A stretch of DNA of 64,000 nt from an uncultured Nitrospirota bacterium (GCA_937139405.1 CAKZPV010000003.1:124001-188000); one strand, 5' to 3'; positions 1-9,129 are shown, counted from the first letter of the stretch. Notes: generated from the letters alone by a model not told the origin. A program made the numbers and translations.

Positions 1-275
1 AAAAGAATTCTGTGCTTCATGCTGCTGAGGATGTGCATTGTACGATTTTAGAGGGGGATGCTGTGCTCTTAAATTTAGAGAATGGCTATTATTATTCCCT
101 GAATAAAGTTGGAACGGTCATTTGGGAAAATAGCGATGGCAAGCGTACGCTTCAAAAAGTGCTCGAACATATTTGTGATCGATTTGACGTTACGGAAGAG
201 CGGGCTCAAGCCGATCTGCTATCTATCACGGCACAATTAGTCCAAGAAAAGCTCCTTCTTAAGTCTGATGCTTGA
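1..275 (+). CDS. PqqD-like peptide-binding protein (5' end outside window)
   Basis: Small protein of the PqqD/RRE fold. Members of this family bind the leader of a ribosomal peptide precursor and present it to a modifying enzyme. The reading frame is open to the window edge, so the true start may lie upstream; a GTG at 12 is the only start visible inside. The family signature is plain: a short strand, then LLNLENGYYYSLNKVGTVIW, then a helical C-terminal half ending in a leucine-rich segment. It is followed after about 60 bases by an HPr-kinase-like gene on the same strand, a pair common in peptide-maturation and exopolysaccharide clusters. Which cluster this belongs to cannot be told because it runs off the left edge. 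Confidence 0.75.
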   Translation, partial: KNSVLHAAEDVHCTILEGDAVLLNLENGYYYSLNKVGTVIWENSDGKRTLQKVLEHICDRFDVTEERAQADLLSITAQLVQEKLLLKSDA

Positions 276-335
276 GTGGTCTTTTTTCGTAGATCCTGAA
301 AGTTTTCCTATGACATGCCCATGATTGGAGCGACC

Positions 336-1337
336 ATGCAAAGCCTTGAAGTCTCGATCCATAATAATGATCTGAAAGTCTCCTCTGCGTCTCCTATGCT
401 TTTCGATCCAATTTGTCGTTTTTTACGGTATGTCTCAGTGAAACCTGCCAGTCAAGGTCCGATTCTTGACTTGACGTGTTATGCGGTTTCGTCACCAGAA
501 GAAATTCCTGATGTTTTGTCCCCACATTCAAAAGAGGTATCGTCTCGTACTGGGGAAACGCGAGGGGACACCGCACGGTCAGAATGGAAGTGTACGCTAT
601 ATGTGGAACCCACTAAATTCATTGCCGATTATCATGCCCAAGGTCTTGTTCTTGTTGATTTTTCAACCGAGAGTGCTCAGGTGTATGTCGTAAGGCCGGA
701 GGCTATGCATGAAGATATTCGAATCAGTTACTTTCATTTTGCGTTAGTCGAACTGCTGAAGCGTCGAGGATTTTATACGCTTCATGCGACAGCCTTAGAG
801 AAAGATGGGCAAGGTATCTTGATTCCGGGTTGTAGTGGAAGAGGCAAAACCACGGCTTTCATCTCGTTGCTTCGTTCTGGCTATCGTTGTCTGTCGGATG
901 ACCATCCCCTGCTTCATGAAAACAATGGGGAGTTGGAGCTTCTGGCTTTTGAAGAGAAGGTTGATGTGACAGAAAATTCACTCAAATTTTTCCCTGAATT
1001 TCAGAATGCGAGCGACGAGAAATTGCCACAAGGATTTTGGAAACGGTATTTTTATATTGAAGATTTCTATGATGATCGCTTTGCCATGTCCTGTCGACCC
1101 CGCATGTTACTCTTTCCACAGATCGTAGATGTTCCCACGAGCTCTGTCCAGTCCTTAAAAAAAACTCGCGCGTTGGAAGAATTGCTCCCTGAAACTCTTG
1201 CCGTCTTTGACAAGCAAGTCGCGAAGCAAGAGTTTCAATTCTTATCCAGGTTAGTGAATCAATTAGATTGCTACCAATTGTATTTTGGCCACGATGTGTT
1301 GGACTTACCTAAGTTAATTGATCCTCTTCTGAAATGA
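336..1337 (+). CDS. HPr kinase-like P-loop protein
   Basis: About 333 residues. The C-terminal half has the HprK/PEP-carboxykinase-type nucleotide site: Walker A GCSGRGKTT at about residues 165-173 from this start, then LSDDHPLL, the paired aspartates expected near the metal. The N-terminal half resembles nothing I recognise. ATG 336 is preferred because GGAG lies at 326-329; the in-frame ATG at 315 has no Shine-Dalgarno. Stand-alone HprK-like proteins without the rest of the PTS often sit beside PqqD-like proteins in lasso-peptide or polysaccharide clusters, where their substrate is mostly unknown. The PqqD neighbour favours such a role here. A terminator follows. Confidence 0.7.
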   Translation: MQSLEVSIHNNDLKVSSASPMLFDPICRFLRYVSVKPASQGPILDLTCYAVSSPEEIPDVLSPHSKEVSSRTGETRGDTARSEWKCTLYVEPTKFIADYHAQGLVLVDFSTESAQVYVVRPEAMHEDIRISYFHFALVELLKRRGFYTLHATALEKDGQGILIPGCSGRGKTTAFISLLRSGYRCLSDDHPLLHENNGELELLAFEEKVDVTENSLKFFPEFQNASDEKLPQGFWKRYFYIEDFYDDRFAMSCRPRMLLFPQIVDVPTSSVQSLKKTRALEELLPETLAVFDKQVAKQEFQFLSRLVNQLDCYQLYFGHDVLDLPKLIDPLLK

Positions 1338-1363
1338 GACTGTAACGCACATCCTCTAGTGTG

Positions 1364-1410
1364 TGGTCATGGGATGTTGATTTCGGTTAACCGGCCCGTG
1401 GCCATTTTTT
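1364..1410 (+). terminator. Rho-independent terminator after the HPr-kinase-like gene
   Basis: TGGTCATGGG at 1364-1373 pairs with CCCGTGGCCA at 1395-1404, ten pairs including two G-U wobbles. The loop contains the small palindrome CGGTTAACCG. Six T follow at 1405-1410. The position 27 bases after the stop codon fits. Confidence 0.65.
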
Positions 1411-1716
1411 AATTTGGTCAATTCATTGTTGGCCTACCGTATTTTACTAAAAATACCTGTCTCAATTGATGATGTATGAACTGAAAATTTTGGTGATTCG
1501 TCCTAAATGGAGGGCTGCCCGAGGCCTGTTTTACTTAGCGCGTTTGGCAAACTCTAGTCATATAGGTGGGTTGGATAAATGAGAGTGAGTGAATATGCTG
1601 TGAACATATTTTACTTTTCTATTTTTCTCGCTAGAAGCTGTCTGACTTTTGATCCTCAAAGGGCCTCTTTTTCATGGTCTTCGGATTTCAGAATCAAGTC
1701 AAATAAGGAATGTGTA
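1411..1716. other. Non-coding gap upstream of the STAS gene
   Basis: About 300 bases with no convincing gene. An in-frame upstream extension of the STAS frame to 1579 is open but translates to sequence unlike the family, and it lacks a ribosome binding site. Presumably the STAS promoter lies here; I see no clear -35/-10 pair. Confidence 0.4.
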
Positions 1717-2049
1717 ATGCGTTGGGGTTTCCAGATATTACCACATGCTATCATCGTTCGAATGTTTGCGGATTTGGATCAGAGTCTAGGCCAAATGTTT
1801 GAACAAGCCACTGAGCGGGCCATATCACATAAAAATCGACAAGTGGTACTTGATTTTTCTGACGTTGAAACTATTGATACGATGGGACTCGTGCTTTGTG
1901 GATACGGTCTGCATCATTTTCGGCAACTTGGTATTCCTGTTGCACTTGTTAAGCCTCCTGCCTCCCTTCTGCCTGTTTTGAGGCAACATGGTCTGCCAGA
2001 AATCCCTCCAGTGTTTTTAGAATCTCAATCCATTCCGAGTCTGAATTAA
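1717..2049 (+). CDS. STAS-domain protein (anti-sigma factor antagonist-like)
   Basis: About 110 residues forming a single STAS domain of normal length. The core reads VVLDFSDVETIDTMGLVLC, in which the Ser/Thr phosphorylation position of SpoIIAA-type antagonists is occupied by the D-T stretch. Such proteins work in partner-switching with anti-sigma kinases or within membrane-lipid asymmetry systems. Start ATG 1717 is chosen because AAGGA at 1705-1709 is correctly spaced. No kinase or phosphatase partner is adjacent, so its pathway is open. Confidence 0.65.
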   Translation: MRWGFQILPHAIIVRMFADLDQSLGQMFEQATERAISHKNRQVVLDFSDVETIDTMGLVLCGYGLHHFRQLGIPVALVKPPASLLPVLRQHGLPEIPPVFLESQSIPSLN

Positions 2050-2113
2050 TATTCTTGTTTTACGTAAAACGGTTTCTACTGATTAGAACGCTTCCTTGAG
2101 GTTTGGGGAATAC

Positions 2114-2147
2114 AAAAAAAGGACTTGGTTGAGCCAAGTCCTTTTTT
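2114..2147. terminator. Bidirectional terminator between STAS gene and htpX
   Basis: Perfect 8-bp stem GGACTTGG (2121-2128) and CCAAGTCC (2134-2141) with a five-base loop, flanked by A7 on the left and T6 on the right. It therefore works in both directions, serving the convergent genes ending at 2049 and 2172. Confidence 0.9.
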
Positions 2148-2171
2148 GGAAACATGTTGTGATAATGAACG

Positions 2172-3056
2172 TTAAAGTTGACGTAAGGCTGCAATTCGAT
2201 CTTCAATGGGAGGATGCGTAGAAAAGAGCTGCATGAAACTTCGAGATTGGCCGGAAATTTTCATGGTGGCTAATGCATCCTGAGAGCTGTATTCAAATTG
2301 TGACCGTTGGACCCATCGGTCAATGCCTTCAAGTGCGGCAATCATATATTGGCTCCCGACGGTGTTTGCGGCAAAACGATCTGCTGCAAATTCTCGGCGA
2401 CGTGACCACCAGCTGATGGGGATCATCGCTAAGAAGGAAAGCACGACTTGCAGAAAAATATAGGTCACGAAGCCTAGCATCGCGTTCCGTTCAGCCATCT
2501 GTCGATAGACCATCCGACTGATAAAGTAGACAAAGGTATTCATGAGGCCAGCCAGGACTGTGGTGGTAAACATATCTCCGTTGTAGACATGGCCCATTTC
2601 ATGCGCGATCACCGCTCTCACTTCTCCTTCATTTAAATGATTCATGAGTCCGGTTGAGACCGCGACCATCGAATTATTTTTTGAAGGTCCTGTGGCAAAG
2701 GCATTTGGATCAGGCGAGTCATAGATCCAGACTTCTGGCATTGTGATGCCTAATTTAGCTGAAATTTTTTGAACAGTTTCAAATAGCATGACTTCAGCCT
2801 GCGTGCGAGGTTCGGTAATCTGGGTACAGTCAATAAACGCTCTGGCCATCTGTTTCGAAAAGGCTAAGCTGATAAAGGCTCCACCAAACCCTAAAACAAA
2901 AGCCCAGAGTAAATCCTGTTGGGCGATGGACCCGCGTAGGTCAATGCCAAAGGCGGGAAGCACGAATTCAGACAATACCGTGAAAGAAATGGATAGGGTG
3001 ATAAAGATCAGGATATTGGCAAGCAGTAATAAACCAATGCCTTTAAATTTTTTCAT
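2172..3056 (-). CDS. htpX: HtpX membrane zinc metalloprotease
   Basis: 294 residues, the normal length for HtpX. This inner-membrane M48 protease degrades misfolded membrane proteins, in partnership with FtsH. Two N-terminal membrane segments (about 8-30 and 48-66) precede the zinc site HEMGH at 152-156; the third ligand is Glu222 in RREFAAD, and two more hydrophobic segments lie between. The C-terminal STHPPIEDRI motif is also typical. It is monocistronic, bounded by the terminator at 2114-2147. Confidence 0.95.
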   Translation of the reverse strand: MKKFKGIGLLLLANILIFITLSISFTVLSEFVLPAFGIDLRGSIAQQDLLWAFVLGFGGAFISLAFSKQMARAFIDCTQITEPRTQAEVMLFETVQKISAKLGITMPEVWIYDSPDPNAFATGPSKNNSMVAVSTGLMNHLNEGEVRAVIAHEMGHVYNGDMFTTTVLAGLMNTFVYFISRMVYRQMAERNAMLGFVTYIFLQVVLSFLAMIPISWWSRRREFAADRFAANTVGSQYMIAALEGIDRWVQRSQFEYSSQDALATMKISGQSRSFMQLFSTHPPIEDRIAALRQL

Positions 3057-3265
3057 AGTTAATTCCCCTTATACAGCGGTCCTACTTGAGTGAATGTTGA
3101 TGTTATATTTTGGATAAATGATTTGGCTTACTGGTCATTCCCAGGCCCAGCCTGGGCAGTTATTGAAAACTGAATGTCCTTCATTAAAGATAACACCGAG
3201 AATTTGATAGTCAAGAATTGAAATGAGGTGACCATTTCCTCAGAAAACGCTATCATAAGAAAGTC

Positions 3266-3712
3266 ATGATTTCCAATGAACGTCGTACCATATGGCCTCA
3301 TTCTTATTATACACAATTTTTCGTGGGACTTGTCTTCCTCATAATTTTTGAAAAAGCTATGAGTACTGCTACTGCTGAAGAGCTTTTGTCGCAGAGCGAA
3401 GTCACGAATGCGGGAAGTATTGTGATTAGTATGGAAAGTTATGTATTTTCCCCTTCTGAAATGACGGTAAATGTGGGTCGGCCCATTACGCTGCTATTAG
3501 ACAACCAGTCTTTCTTGGTTCCCCATAATTTCTTGCTGGATGATCCCAGTGGAGTTCGTATATTAGAAGCTGATATTCCTAGCGGAGAAAGTCAGACCCA
3601 TGTGCTGACATTGGCAGAGCCGGGGATCTACTCTTTCTATTGTGATAAACAATTGCTCTTTTTCCCTACTCATCGTGAGGAAGGAATGGAAGGTCGTCTC
3701 ATCGTTCAGTAA
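3266..3712 (+). CDS. Exported cupredoxin (plastocyanin-like)
   Basis: 148 residues. An N-terminal hydrophobic segment (about 18-28) is probably a signal peptide or membrane anchor. The rest is one cupredoxin domain with a complete type 1 copper site: His87 (VPHNF), Cys126 (FYCDK), His136 and Met141. Such proteins carry single electrons in the periplasm. The gene ends 3 bases before the squalene/phytoene synthase start, so the two are very likely co-transcribed. The electron partner is unknown. Confidence 0.8.
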   Translation: MISNERRTIWPHSYYTQFFVGLVFLIIFEKAMSTATAEELLSQSEVTNAGSIVISMESYVFSPSEMTVNVGRPITLLLDNQSFLVPHNFLLDDPSGVRILEADIPSGESQTHVLTLAEPGIYSFYCDKQLLFFPTHREEGMEGRLIVQ

Positions 3713-3715
3713 GGT

Positions 3716-4756
3716 ATGTCGCTGTCTCCATCTGATCGAGTGCTTCTGAGCGATGTGCTCAAAGGCGTATCTCGTTCCTTTTATCTCACTCTTGCTATTC
3801 TACCTCAAGCAGTTCGTGCTCAAATAGGGGTTGCGTATTTATTTGCTCGTGCGGCCGATACCATTGCTGATACGGGTGAATTGGATGATGTGGTCCGCTT
3901 GCAATGTTTGCAGGAATTGAAGCAGCAAATTGGAAAGGATGACCCTTCGTGGTGTCAAATCCAGAAAATTCAAGCTCAAGTGATCGCGACGCAATCTAAT
4001 CCAGATGAACGGCGATTATTAGAAAAGCTTGAGCAATGTTTTCGAATTTGCCTCGGGTTTAATCATTTTGATCGTGCGCTCATTACGCATGTGGTTTCTG
4101 TTTTGATTAGTGGAATGGAATTTGACCTTCAGAAATTTCCTAAAAAGAACAGTCGAGTGGTCCATGCATTACAAGACATTCAGGATTTCGAATATTACAC
4201 CTATGCCGTCGCCGGTTGTGTGGGAGAGTTTTGGACAAAGATGACATGTGCCCATCTTCCTGGAATGCGGCATTGGGAGCAATCGACAATGATCCCCCTC
4301 GGCATTCGTTTTGGAAAAGGGCTTCAGATGGTCAATATACTTCGAGATTTACCACAAGACTTAACGAATGGGCGATGTTATATTCCCACCGAGTTGCTTG
4401 AGCAGGTGGACCTTTCACCTGAACAATTGTTGGACCCCTCATCGGCCAAGGCGTTTCGACCGTTGTTTCGACAACTGATTCAAGAGGCAAGAGATCATCT
4501 GGACCAAGGCTGGCGATATGCCATGGCCCTCCCTCGCTTAGAAGTTCGTTTGCGATTAGCGTGCATGTGGCCACTTCTCATTGGCATTCGAACCTTGCAA
4601 GCCTTATCGGTTTCCCAACGATTATTACAGGTTGATCAGTCGGTCAAAATTACACGCCGAAATGTCTATGGCATTGTTGCCGCCACGGGTTTGACTGGAG
4701 GGTGTGGTTATGTAGGGACGGCCTATTGGGGCTATTGGCGAAAACGAATTGTGTAG
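3716..4756 (+). CDS. Squalene/phytoene synthase family protein
   Basis: 346 residues. The family joins two prenyl diphosphates head to head, giving squalene or phytoene. Both aspartate-rich metal sites are present: DTIAD at 48-52 and NILRDLPQD with Asp211 and Asp215. A C-terminal hydrophobic stretch (about 313-340) resembles the membrane anchor of eukaryote-type squalene synthases, so squalene is more likely than phytoene, but this is inference. No hopanoid or carotenoid genes are adjacent; the upstream cupredoxin is only 3 bases away. Confidence 0.8.
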   Translation: MSLSPSDRVLLSDVLKGVSRSFYLTLAILPQAVRAQIGVAYLFARAADTIADTGELDDVVRLQCLQELKQQIGKDDPSWCQIQKIQAQVIATQSNPDERRLLEKLEQCFRICLGFNHFDRALITHVVSVLISGMEFDLQKFPKKNSRVVHALQDIQDFEYYTYAVAGCVGEFWTKMTCAHLPGMRHWEQSTMIPLGIRFGKGLQMVNILRDLPQDLTNGRCYIPTELLEQVDLSPEQLLDPSSAKAFRPLFRQLIQEARDHLDQGWRYAMALPRLEVRLRLACMWPLLIGIRTLQALSVSQRLLQVDQSVKITRRNVYGIVAATGLTGGCGYVGTAYWGYWRKRIV

Positions 4757-4757
4757 T

Positions 4758-5036
4758 TTACTCTTGTTTAGGTCCGAGAAGTTTTTCGCCTTTGCGGAAG
4801 ACTCCATAAATAGCTTGAGTTGGACAGGCATCTAAGCAGAGTCGACACGATTCTAAGCATCGAGAGGAATCGAATTTATAGGGAGGCGTTGAAAGCCATG
4901 AACCGGTGGGGCATACGGGAACACAAATTGCGTTATGAGTGCAACGGTCTGCATTTCTGAGTAAATGATCTCTTCTTACCATCATAGGGCTGACTCCTTC
5001 AAAAAGGGCTCCAGAAAACATTTCTAACATATTCAT
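4758..5036 (-). CDS. Small dicluster-type 4Fe-4S ferredoxin
   Basis: 92 residues with two cysteine clusters: Cys32, Cys38 and Cys42 (CTHNAICVPVCP), and Cys60, Cys64, Cys67 and Cys71 (CLESCRLCLDACP). The first lacks the second Cys of the usual CxxCxxCxxxCP, so one centre may be 3Fe-4S or use another ligand. Presumably a cytoplasmic electron carrier. Its start overlaps the stop of the upstream gene by ATGA, showing translational coupling. Confidence 0.75.
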   Translation of the reverse strand: MNMLEMFSGALFEGVSPMMVRRDHLLRNADRCTHNAICVPVCPTGSWLSTPPYKFDSSRCLESCRLCLDACPTQAIYGVFRKGEKLLGPKQE

Positions 5037-5467
5037 GATGAGTGAGGACTTTCATTATCCCATTGCTTGACTAGCTGTCGAATATGGGATTTGAGTTCAG
5101 GGATTTGTTCAAGATTATTGTCAATAGCATTAAGAATATTTTCTAGCCGTGCGGTTCGTCCCGCTTCTTTGTCTATCTGCGTCAGTCGGTCGTATTCTTG
5201 AAAGGCTTCAGCATGTGTCGCTTCAAGGTGAGGGCGGGCAGCTAATAGACCAGCGGTGATCATTTGAGGTTCGTTATGGGCTTGAGGTGTCACAATAAAT
5301 TTTCCCTGAGAGAGGAGTACGACCGTATGGGCGTCTTGCTTTGAAATGGGAAGGACGTCTTCAATCGTAGAGCCGATACTTTGTTTCCATGCCGAGAGCC
5401 AGCCAGGAAAGGTTTGTAAATAAGCAACCTTTTGCAAGTTGGCATTCCATTTTGCTTCATTTCCCAT
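5033..5467 (-). CDS. Conserved hypothetical protein coupled to ferredoxin
   Basis: 144 residues, not recognised. There is no signal peptide or membrane segment. The N-terminal half looks like a mixed alpha/beta fold; residues about 85-140 are helical and probably a coiled coil. It overlaps the downstream 4Fe-4S ferredoxin gene by 4 bases, which suggests that the two proteins act together. Confidence 0.6.
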   Translation of the reverse strand: MGNEAKWNANLQKVAYLQTFPGWLSAWKQSIGSTIEDVLPISKQDAHTVVLLSQGKFIVTPQAHNEPQMITAGLLAARPHLEATHAEAFQEYDRLTQIDKEAGRTARLENILNAIDNNLEQIPELKSHIRQLVKQWDNESPHSS

Positions 5468-5551
5468 GAAGAGATCACAGTCTTTTATTAGTAATCGATA
5501 ACGAGAGAAAGGGTTGTTTATTCACTTGAGCCAAAGAGTCGGTAGCATCTT

Positions 5552-5896
5552 TTACGATTTGACCATGGGCAGAGAACCATTTTTCCCAGGCATGAGTAAA
5601 CGTTCAACGATTTCCCCTTTGCCAATGTGGCGTTCCATGATTTCTGTAACATCGGCTTCTTTCCCGACCCAATACCAAACACCTTCGGGGTAAATGACTA
5701 CGCTAGGGCCATATTCACATTGGTCCAAACAGCCAGCCTTGTTGGCCCGGACGATGCCTTTTAAGCCCAAACGTTCCACTTCTTTTTTGAAAAAAGCATG
5801 CAACCCTATAGAACCTAATGCCGCACAACATCCTCGTGGATCACCTTTGGGCCGTTCATTGATACAGACAAAAATATGGTGGGTAAATTTACTCAT
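5552..5896 (-). CDS. Thioredoxin-like [2Fe-2S] ferredoxin
   Basis: 114 residues of the thioredoxin-fold [2Fe-2S] ferredoxin family, as in the 24-kDa subunit of NADH dehydrogenase. Candidate cluster ligands are Cys11, Cys23 or Cys24, Cys56 and Cys60 (FVCINERP, GDPRGCC, AGCLDQCEYGP). The spacing matches stand-alone members of the family. It lies about 85 bases upstream, in transcription order, of the hypothetical/4Fe-4S pair and may share a transcript. Likely a soluble electron carrier. Confidence 0.85.
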   Translation of the reverse strand: MSKFTHHIFVCINERPKGDPRGCCAALGSIGLHAFFKKEVERLGLKGIVRANKAGCLDQCEYGPSVVIYPEGVWYWVGKEADVTEIMERHIGKGEIVERLLMPGKNGSLPMVKS

Positions 5897-6082
5897 TTTC
5901 CCTAATTTTCATTGATAATTTGCAGAAAATTTCCGATAAAGAATTGGGCCAATCTTACCTGAGGTTTCTTAAAGCTGTCCAGGGAGATGAAGACGACCAG
6001 GTCCATAAGTTTCTATAATTGGTTTAAAAAATAGATGTATGCGTGCCTTCTTTGCGTCGAAAAGCACTAAAGGAGTCTGTTT

Positions 6083-7189
6083 ATGATAATAGGCGTTCCT
6101 AAGGAAATTAAAGATCATGAGTTTCGCGTGGCCCTTACTCCTAACGGGGTTAAGGAATTGTGCCGACGTGGGCAACGAGTGTTGGTTCAAAAAGGGGCTG
6201 GAGAGGGGAGTGGATTTATGGATCAGGCCTATCATGAATCTGGGGCTGTTCTGCTATCCACTGCTCAGCAGGTCTTTGGCGAAGCGCAATTGATTGTGAA
6301 AGTCAAGGAACCGCAACCTGAAGAATGGGTGCTATTACGAAGCGATCATGTGCTGTTTACTTATCTACACTTAGCCGCTTCAAAGTCTTTAACGGAAGGT
6401 CTCTTGGAGAGTGGCTGTACAGCCATTGCCTATGAAACGACAGAAGATAGCCGAGGCCAATTTCCCCTCTTGCGTCCGATGAGCGAAATTGCTGGTCGAA
6501 TGTCCGTGCAGATTGGTGCACATTTTTTAGAAAAAATACAGGGTGGGTCTGGAACGTTGCTAGGAGGTGTTCCTGGTGTGCCACCAGGTGAAGTGGTGGT
6601 ACTGGGTTCTGGAGTAGTGGGGGACTCGGCAGTCACAATTGCTGTCGGCATGGGGGCAAAGGTGACGGTATTGAGTCTGGATCTCTGTCAATTGAGGGCA
6701 TTAGATGCCCGTTATCAAAATCGTATTATGACCGTAGCCTCTAATCAGGCGGTGATACAGAAATACCTAAAAGATGCAGATCTCATCATTGGGGCCATTT
6801 ATCTTCCTGCGGCGCGCACGCCTCAAATTATCACACGAGAAATGGTTTCGAAGATGAAACCTGGTTCGGTGATTATTGATGTTTCTGTTGATCAGGGCGG
6901 GTGTGCAGAGACAACTCGTCCCACAACCCATACTGATCCAGTGATTACCATTGATAAGGTGCTTCATTATGGTGTTTCGAATATTCCGGGGATTGTTCCT
7001 CATACGGCAACGTATGCCTTGACCAACGCTACGCTACCTTTTATAGTCCAGCTGGTCGAACAGGGGTTCAAGGAAGCTATACAAGGTAATAGAGGCTTGC
7101 GAAAAGGCGTGAATATTTTAAAGGGCGAATTGATTTGCCAAGCGGTGGGTGATGCTCATGGGTTGTCAGTGAAGCCTTTAAATCTTTGA
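6083..7189 (+). CDS. ald: Alanine dehydrogenase
   Basis: 368 residues, full length. It catalyses NAD-dependent interconversion of L-alanine and pyruvate plus ammonium. The N-terminal MIIGVPKEIKDHEFRVALTP is diagnostic, and the Rossmann motif VVLGSGVVGDSAV is followed by the family ending NIPGIVPHTATYALTNAT. AAGGAG at 6069-6074 sets the start. A TATAAT at 6014-6019 could be a -10 element, but no convincing -35 was found. It sits alone, directly before tRNA-Pro. Confidence 0.95.
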   Translation: MIIGVPKEIKDHEFRVALTPNGVKELCRRGQRVLVQKGAGEGSGFMDQAYHESGAVLLSTAQQVFGEAQLIVKVKEPQPEEWVLLRSDHVLFTYLHLAASKSLTEGLLESGCTAIAYETTEDSRGQFPLLRPMSEIAGRMSVQIGAHFLEKIQGGSGTLLGGVPGVPPGEVVVLGSGVVGDSAVTIAVGMGAKVTVLSLDLCQLRALDARYQNRIMTVASNQAVIQKYLKDADLIIGAIYLPAARTPQIITREMVSKMKPGSVIIDVSVDQGGCAETTRPTTHTDPVITIDKVLHYGVSNIPGIVPHTATYALTNATLPFIVQLVEQGFKEAIQGNRGLRKGVNILKGELICQAVGDAHGLSVKPLNL

Positions 7190-7208
7190 ATCCTATGTGA
7201 GTCATAAT

Positions 7209-7286
<78 letters not shown>

Positions 7287-7352
7287 TTCACCCTCCCGCT
7301 GTATTGTTGCTCTTCTCCGTGATTTTTCCGTTCTTTCATTAAAATTGTACAT

Positions 7353-8003
7353 ATGGGTGGATTCGGACTCATCATCAATATTGTTAGCCTGGTCGTCGCG
7401 ACAGTGGCCTTGTGGGTGGCCTGGCGATTGCGCTGCCAGCTCTCAGTTTTTAAGCGGGAACAGTATTATCTCGAGCAAAAAGTAAAATCCATTCCACCTC
7501 AAATTGAAACGAAGATTGAACCCTTGCGTGTCCAAGTCGCACTATTATCACAAGGAAAACACGTGTCGGATCAGTTGATTCGAACAGGTCGGCTCTTTCA
7601 TGAAATTTCTGCCAAAGAAGCGGAAAAATTTCTGCCCGTGGCTTCACAGGCTGATCAAGTGTTCTGGCTGGATGTCCGTACGAGTTCGGAGTTTTCTAAG
7701 CAGCATATTCCTGATGCCAAGCTCATTCCTGTTGAAGATTTAGAAATGCGATTCAAAGCTGAAATTCCGATGACGGCTGCCAGAATTGTCGTGTATTGTG
7801 CTGGTGGTGATCGAAGTCGCTTAGCCTGTGATTTTCTGAGTCGGCATGGCTTCGGCAATGTGTATCACATCAAGGATGGACTGAAAGGTTGGTCGGGCCC
7901 GATAGAAGGGAATGTGGCTGGAGGGTTAATCCAAATAGCTTCGAAATCAAAATTGACAAGTCACATTAATGCGACTATGTCGACATCCGTTCATTTATCT
8001 TGA
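7353..8003 (+). CDS. Membrane-anchored rhodanese-domain protein
   Basis: 216 residues: an N-terminal membrane segment (about 5-26), a helical spacer, then a rhodanese domain (about 82-185) with active-site loop [11 protein letters not shown], Cys149. Rhodaneses transfer sulfane sulfur; the [17 protein letters not shown] segment is typical of the single-domain type. The loop C-A-G-G-D-R-S fits a persulfide-forming enzyme. The sulfur acceptor is unknown. The downstream gene begins within 20 bases. Confidence 0.85.
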   Translation: MGGFGLIINIVSLVVATVALWVAWRLRCQLSVFKREQYYLEQKVKSIPPQIETKIEPLRVQVALLSQGKHVSDQLIRTGRLFHEISAKEAEKFLPVASQADQVFWLDVRTSSEFSKQHIPDAKLIPVEDLEMRFKAEIPMTAARIVVYCAGGDRSRLACDFLSRHGFGNVYHIKDGLKGWSGPIEGNVAGGLIQIASKSKLTSHINATMSTSVHLS

Positions 8004-8022
8004 GAGGAGATCCCGAAGAGCC

Positions 8023-8433
8023 ATGTCCTCCGATTTAACAGTCTTAAATGTCATGGGCCCCTATCGAGAGCCTCAAGAACCGTCGTTTTCCTATGATTAC
8101 TCTGTAGAACGATCGGACTGGGCGACGCCACAGGGCGTGAGGATTAAAGTCTCAATTAAGCATGAATTAGATTATCTCAAAAATACGATTCTGGAATTTT
8201 CTGGGGGTTCGGTGGGGCAACAGATGAGGTGCAATCAATTACTTGTTCGGGCCATTGCTGATCAGAAGTTAGCCATTGTTGATGCTGACGGGCAGTTAGC
8301 TGAACGGCTGGATATTATGATTGAACCTTTTGTCGGAGATGAGGTAGGGCGTCTCTTTGGATTATTGGATCATTGGATGAAAGCGGAAAAAGAGACCCTA
8401 CGGCAATTAATCAAAGACCAAATAGGGATTTAA
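8023..8433 (+). CDS. Conserved hypothetical protein
   Basis: 136 residues from ATG 8023, not recognised. An open in-frame extension back to 7969 overlaps the rhodanese gene and is less likely, because GAGGAGA at 8004-8010 precedes the chosen ATG. No membrane segment. The first half is rich in beta pattern and the last 45 residues are helical. It follows the rhodanese gene by 19 bases, so the two are probably one operon. Confidence 0.6.
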   Translation: MSSDLTVLNVMGPYREPQEPSFSYDYSVERSDWATPQGVRIKVSIKHELDYLKNTILEFSGGSVGQQMRCNQLLVRAIADQKLAIVDADGQLAERLDIMIEPFVGDEVGRLFGLLDHWMKAEKETLRQLIKDQIGI

Positions 8434-8502
8434 CGATCTGCCTGACAGCATTTCTCTACTCGCTCTAAAAACACTCACTTTTCTCAATCCGTCCACAAAA
8501 AA

Positions 8503-9129
8503 TCAAAATACTCGCTGGTAACGTTTCGAATACACGCCTGTTTCATCTTCTCCAAATCCGAGAGATGCCTGTTCGGATTTCGTCTTGTCGTATAAATCAA
8601 TGGCATAATGGCCACGGACTTTTTCCATCGCCACTTCATAGGGAATCGAACTTGGGTAAAATTCACCTGGGGCGTGGGCTCCACGACTTAACGATTTAGC
8701 CGATTCCTGATTCGCATATTTTTTCTCTGAAAAAATATAAATATCCGCAATTGCAAAAGCTCCCCGTTTATCTTCAGGTGTGGTAGCTGGGAGGATCCCT
8801 TCAAGAGATTCATTGAGACGAGCTTTTTGAAATGACTGTAAGAGAGCAATAACCTGACTGTCGGTGGTTGCTGCAGGTACTAAAATGGTAATGGCATTCA
8901 TTCCAATAACGGTTCCTGTGACGTTGAATTGGGGAATGAGATCACTAGAAACAATTCCAGGTAAGGGCGCAATGGCGTCGGATGAAGACCCTGGGCCATG
9001 AGTTGGGGTATTTTTGGATTTAGGAATAATCAACGTGATAAACAGCCACAGTCCAAAGATGACTCCAAATACAACAATAATCGGATGTATCCCGACTCGG
9101 CGGCCCTCTGTTGGTTCTTCCTCACTCAT
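8503..9129 (-). CDS. Hypothetical single-span membrane protein
   Basis: 208 residues with one membrane span (about 15-34) after a short acidic cytoplasmic tail, then a presumably periplasmic domain with a proline/serine linker. The domain is not recognised. It lies 29 bases downstream of mazG on the same strand and is probably co-transcribed. Confidence 0.6.
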   Translation of the reverse strand: MSEEEPTEGRRVGIHPIIVVFGVIFGLWLFITLIIPKSKNTPTHGPGSSSDAIAPLPGIVSSDLIPQFNVTGTVIGMNAITILVPAATTDSQVIALLQSFQKARLNESLEGILPATTPEDKRGAFAIADIYIFSEKKYANQESAKSLSRGAHAPGEFYPSSIPYEVAMEKVRGHYAIDLYDKTKSEQASLGFGEDETGVYSKRYQRVF

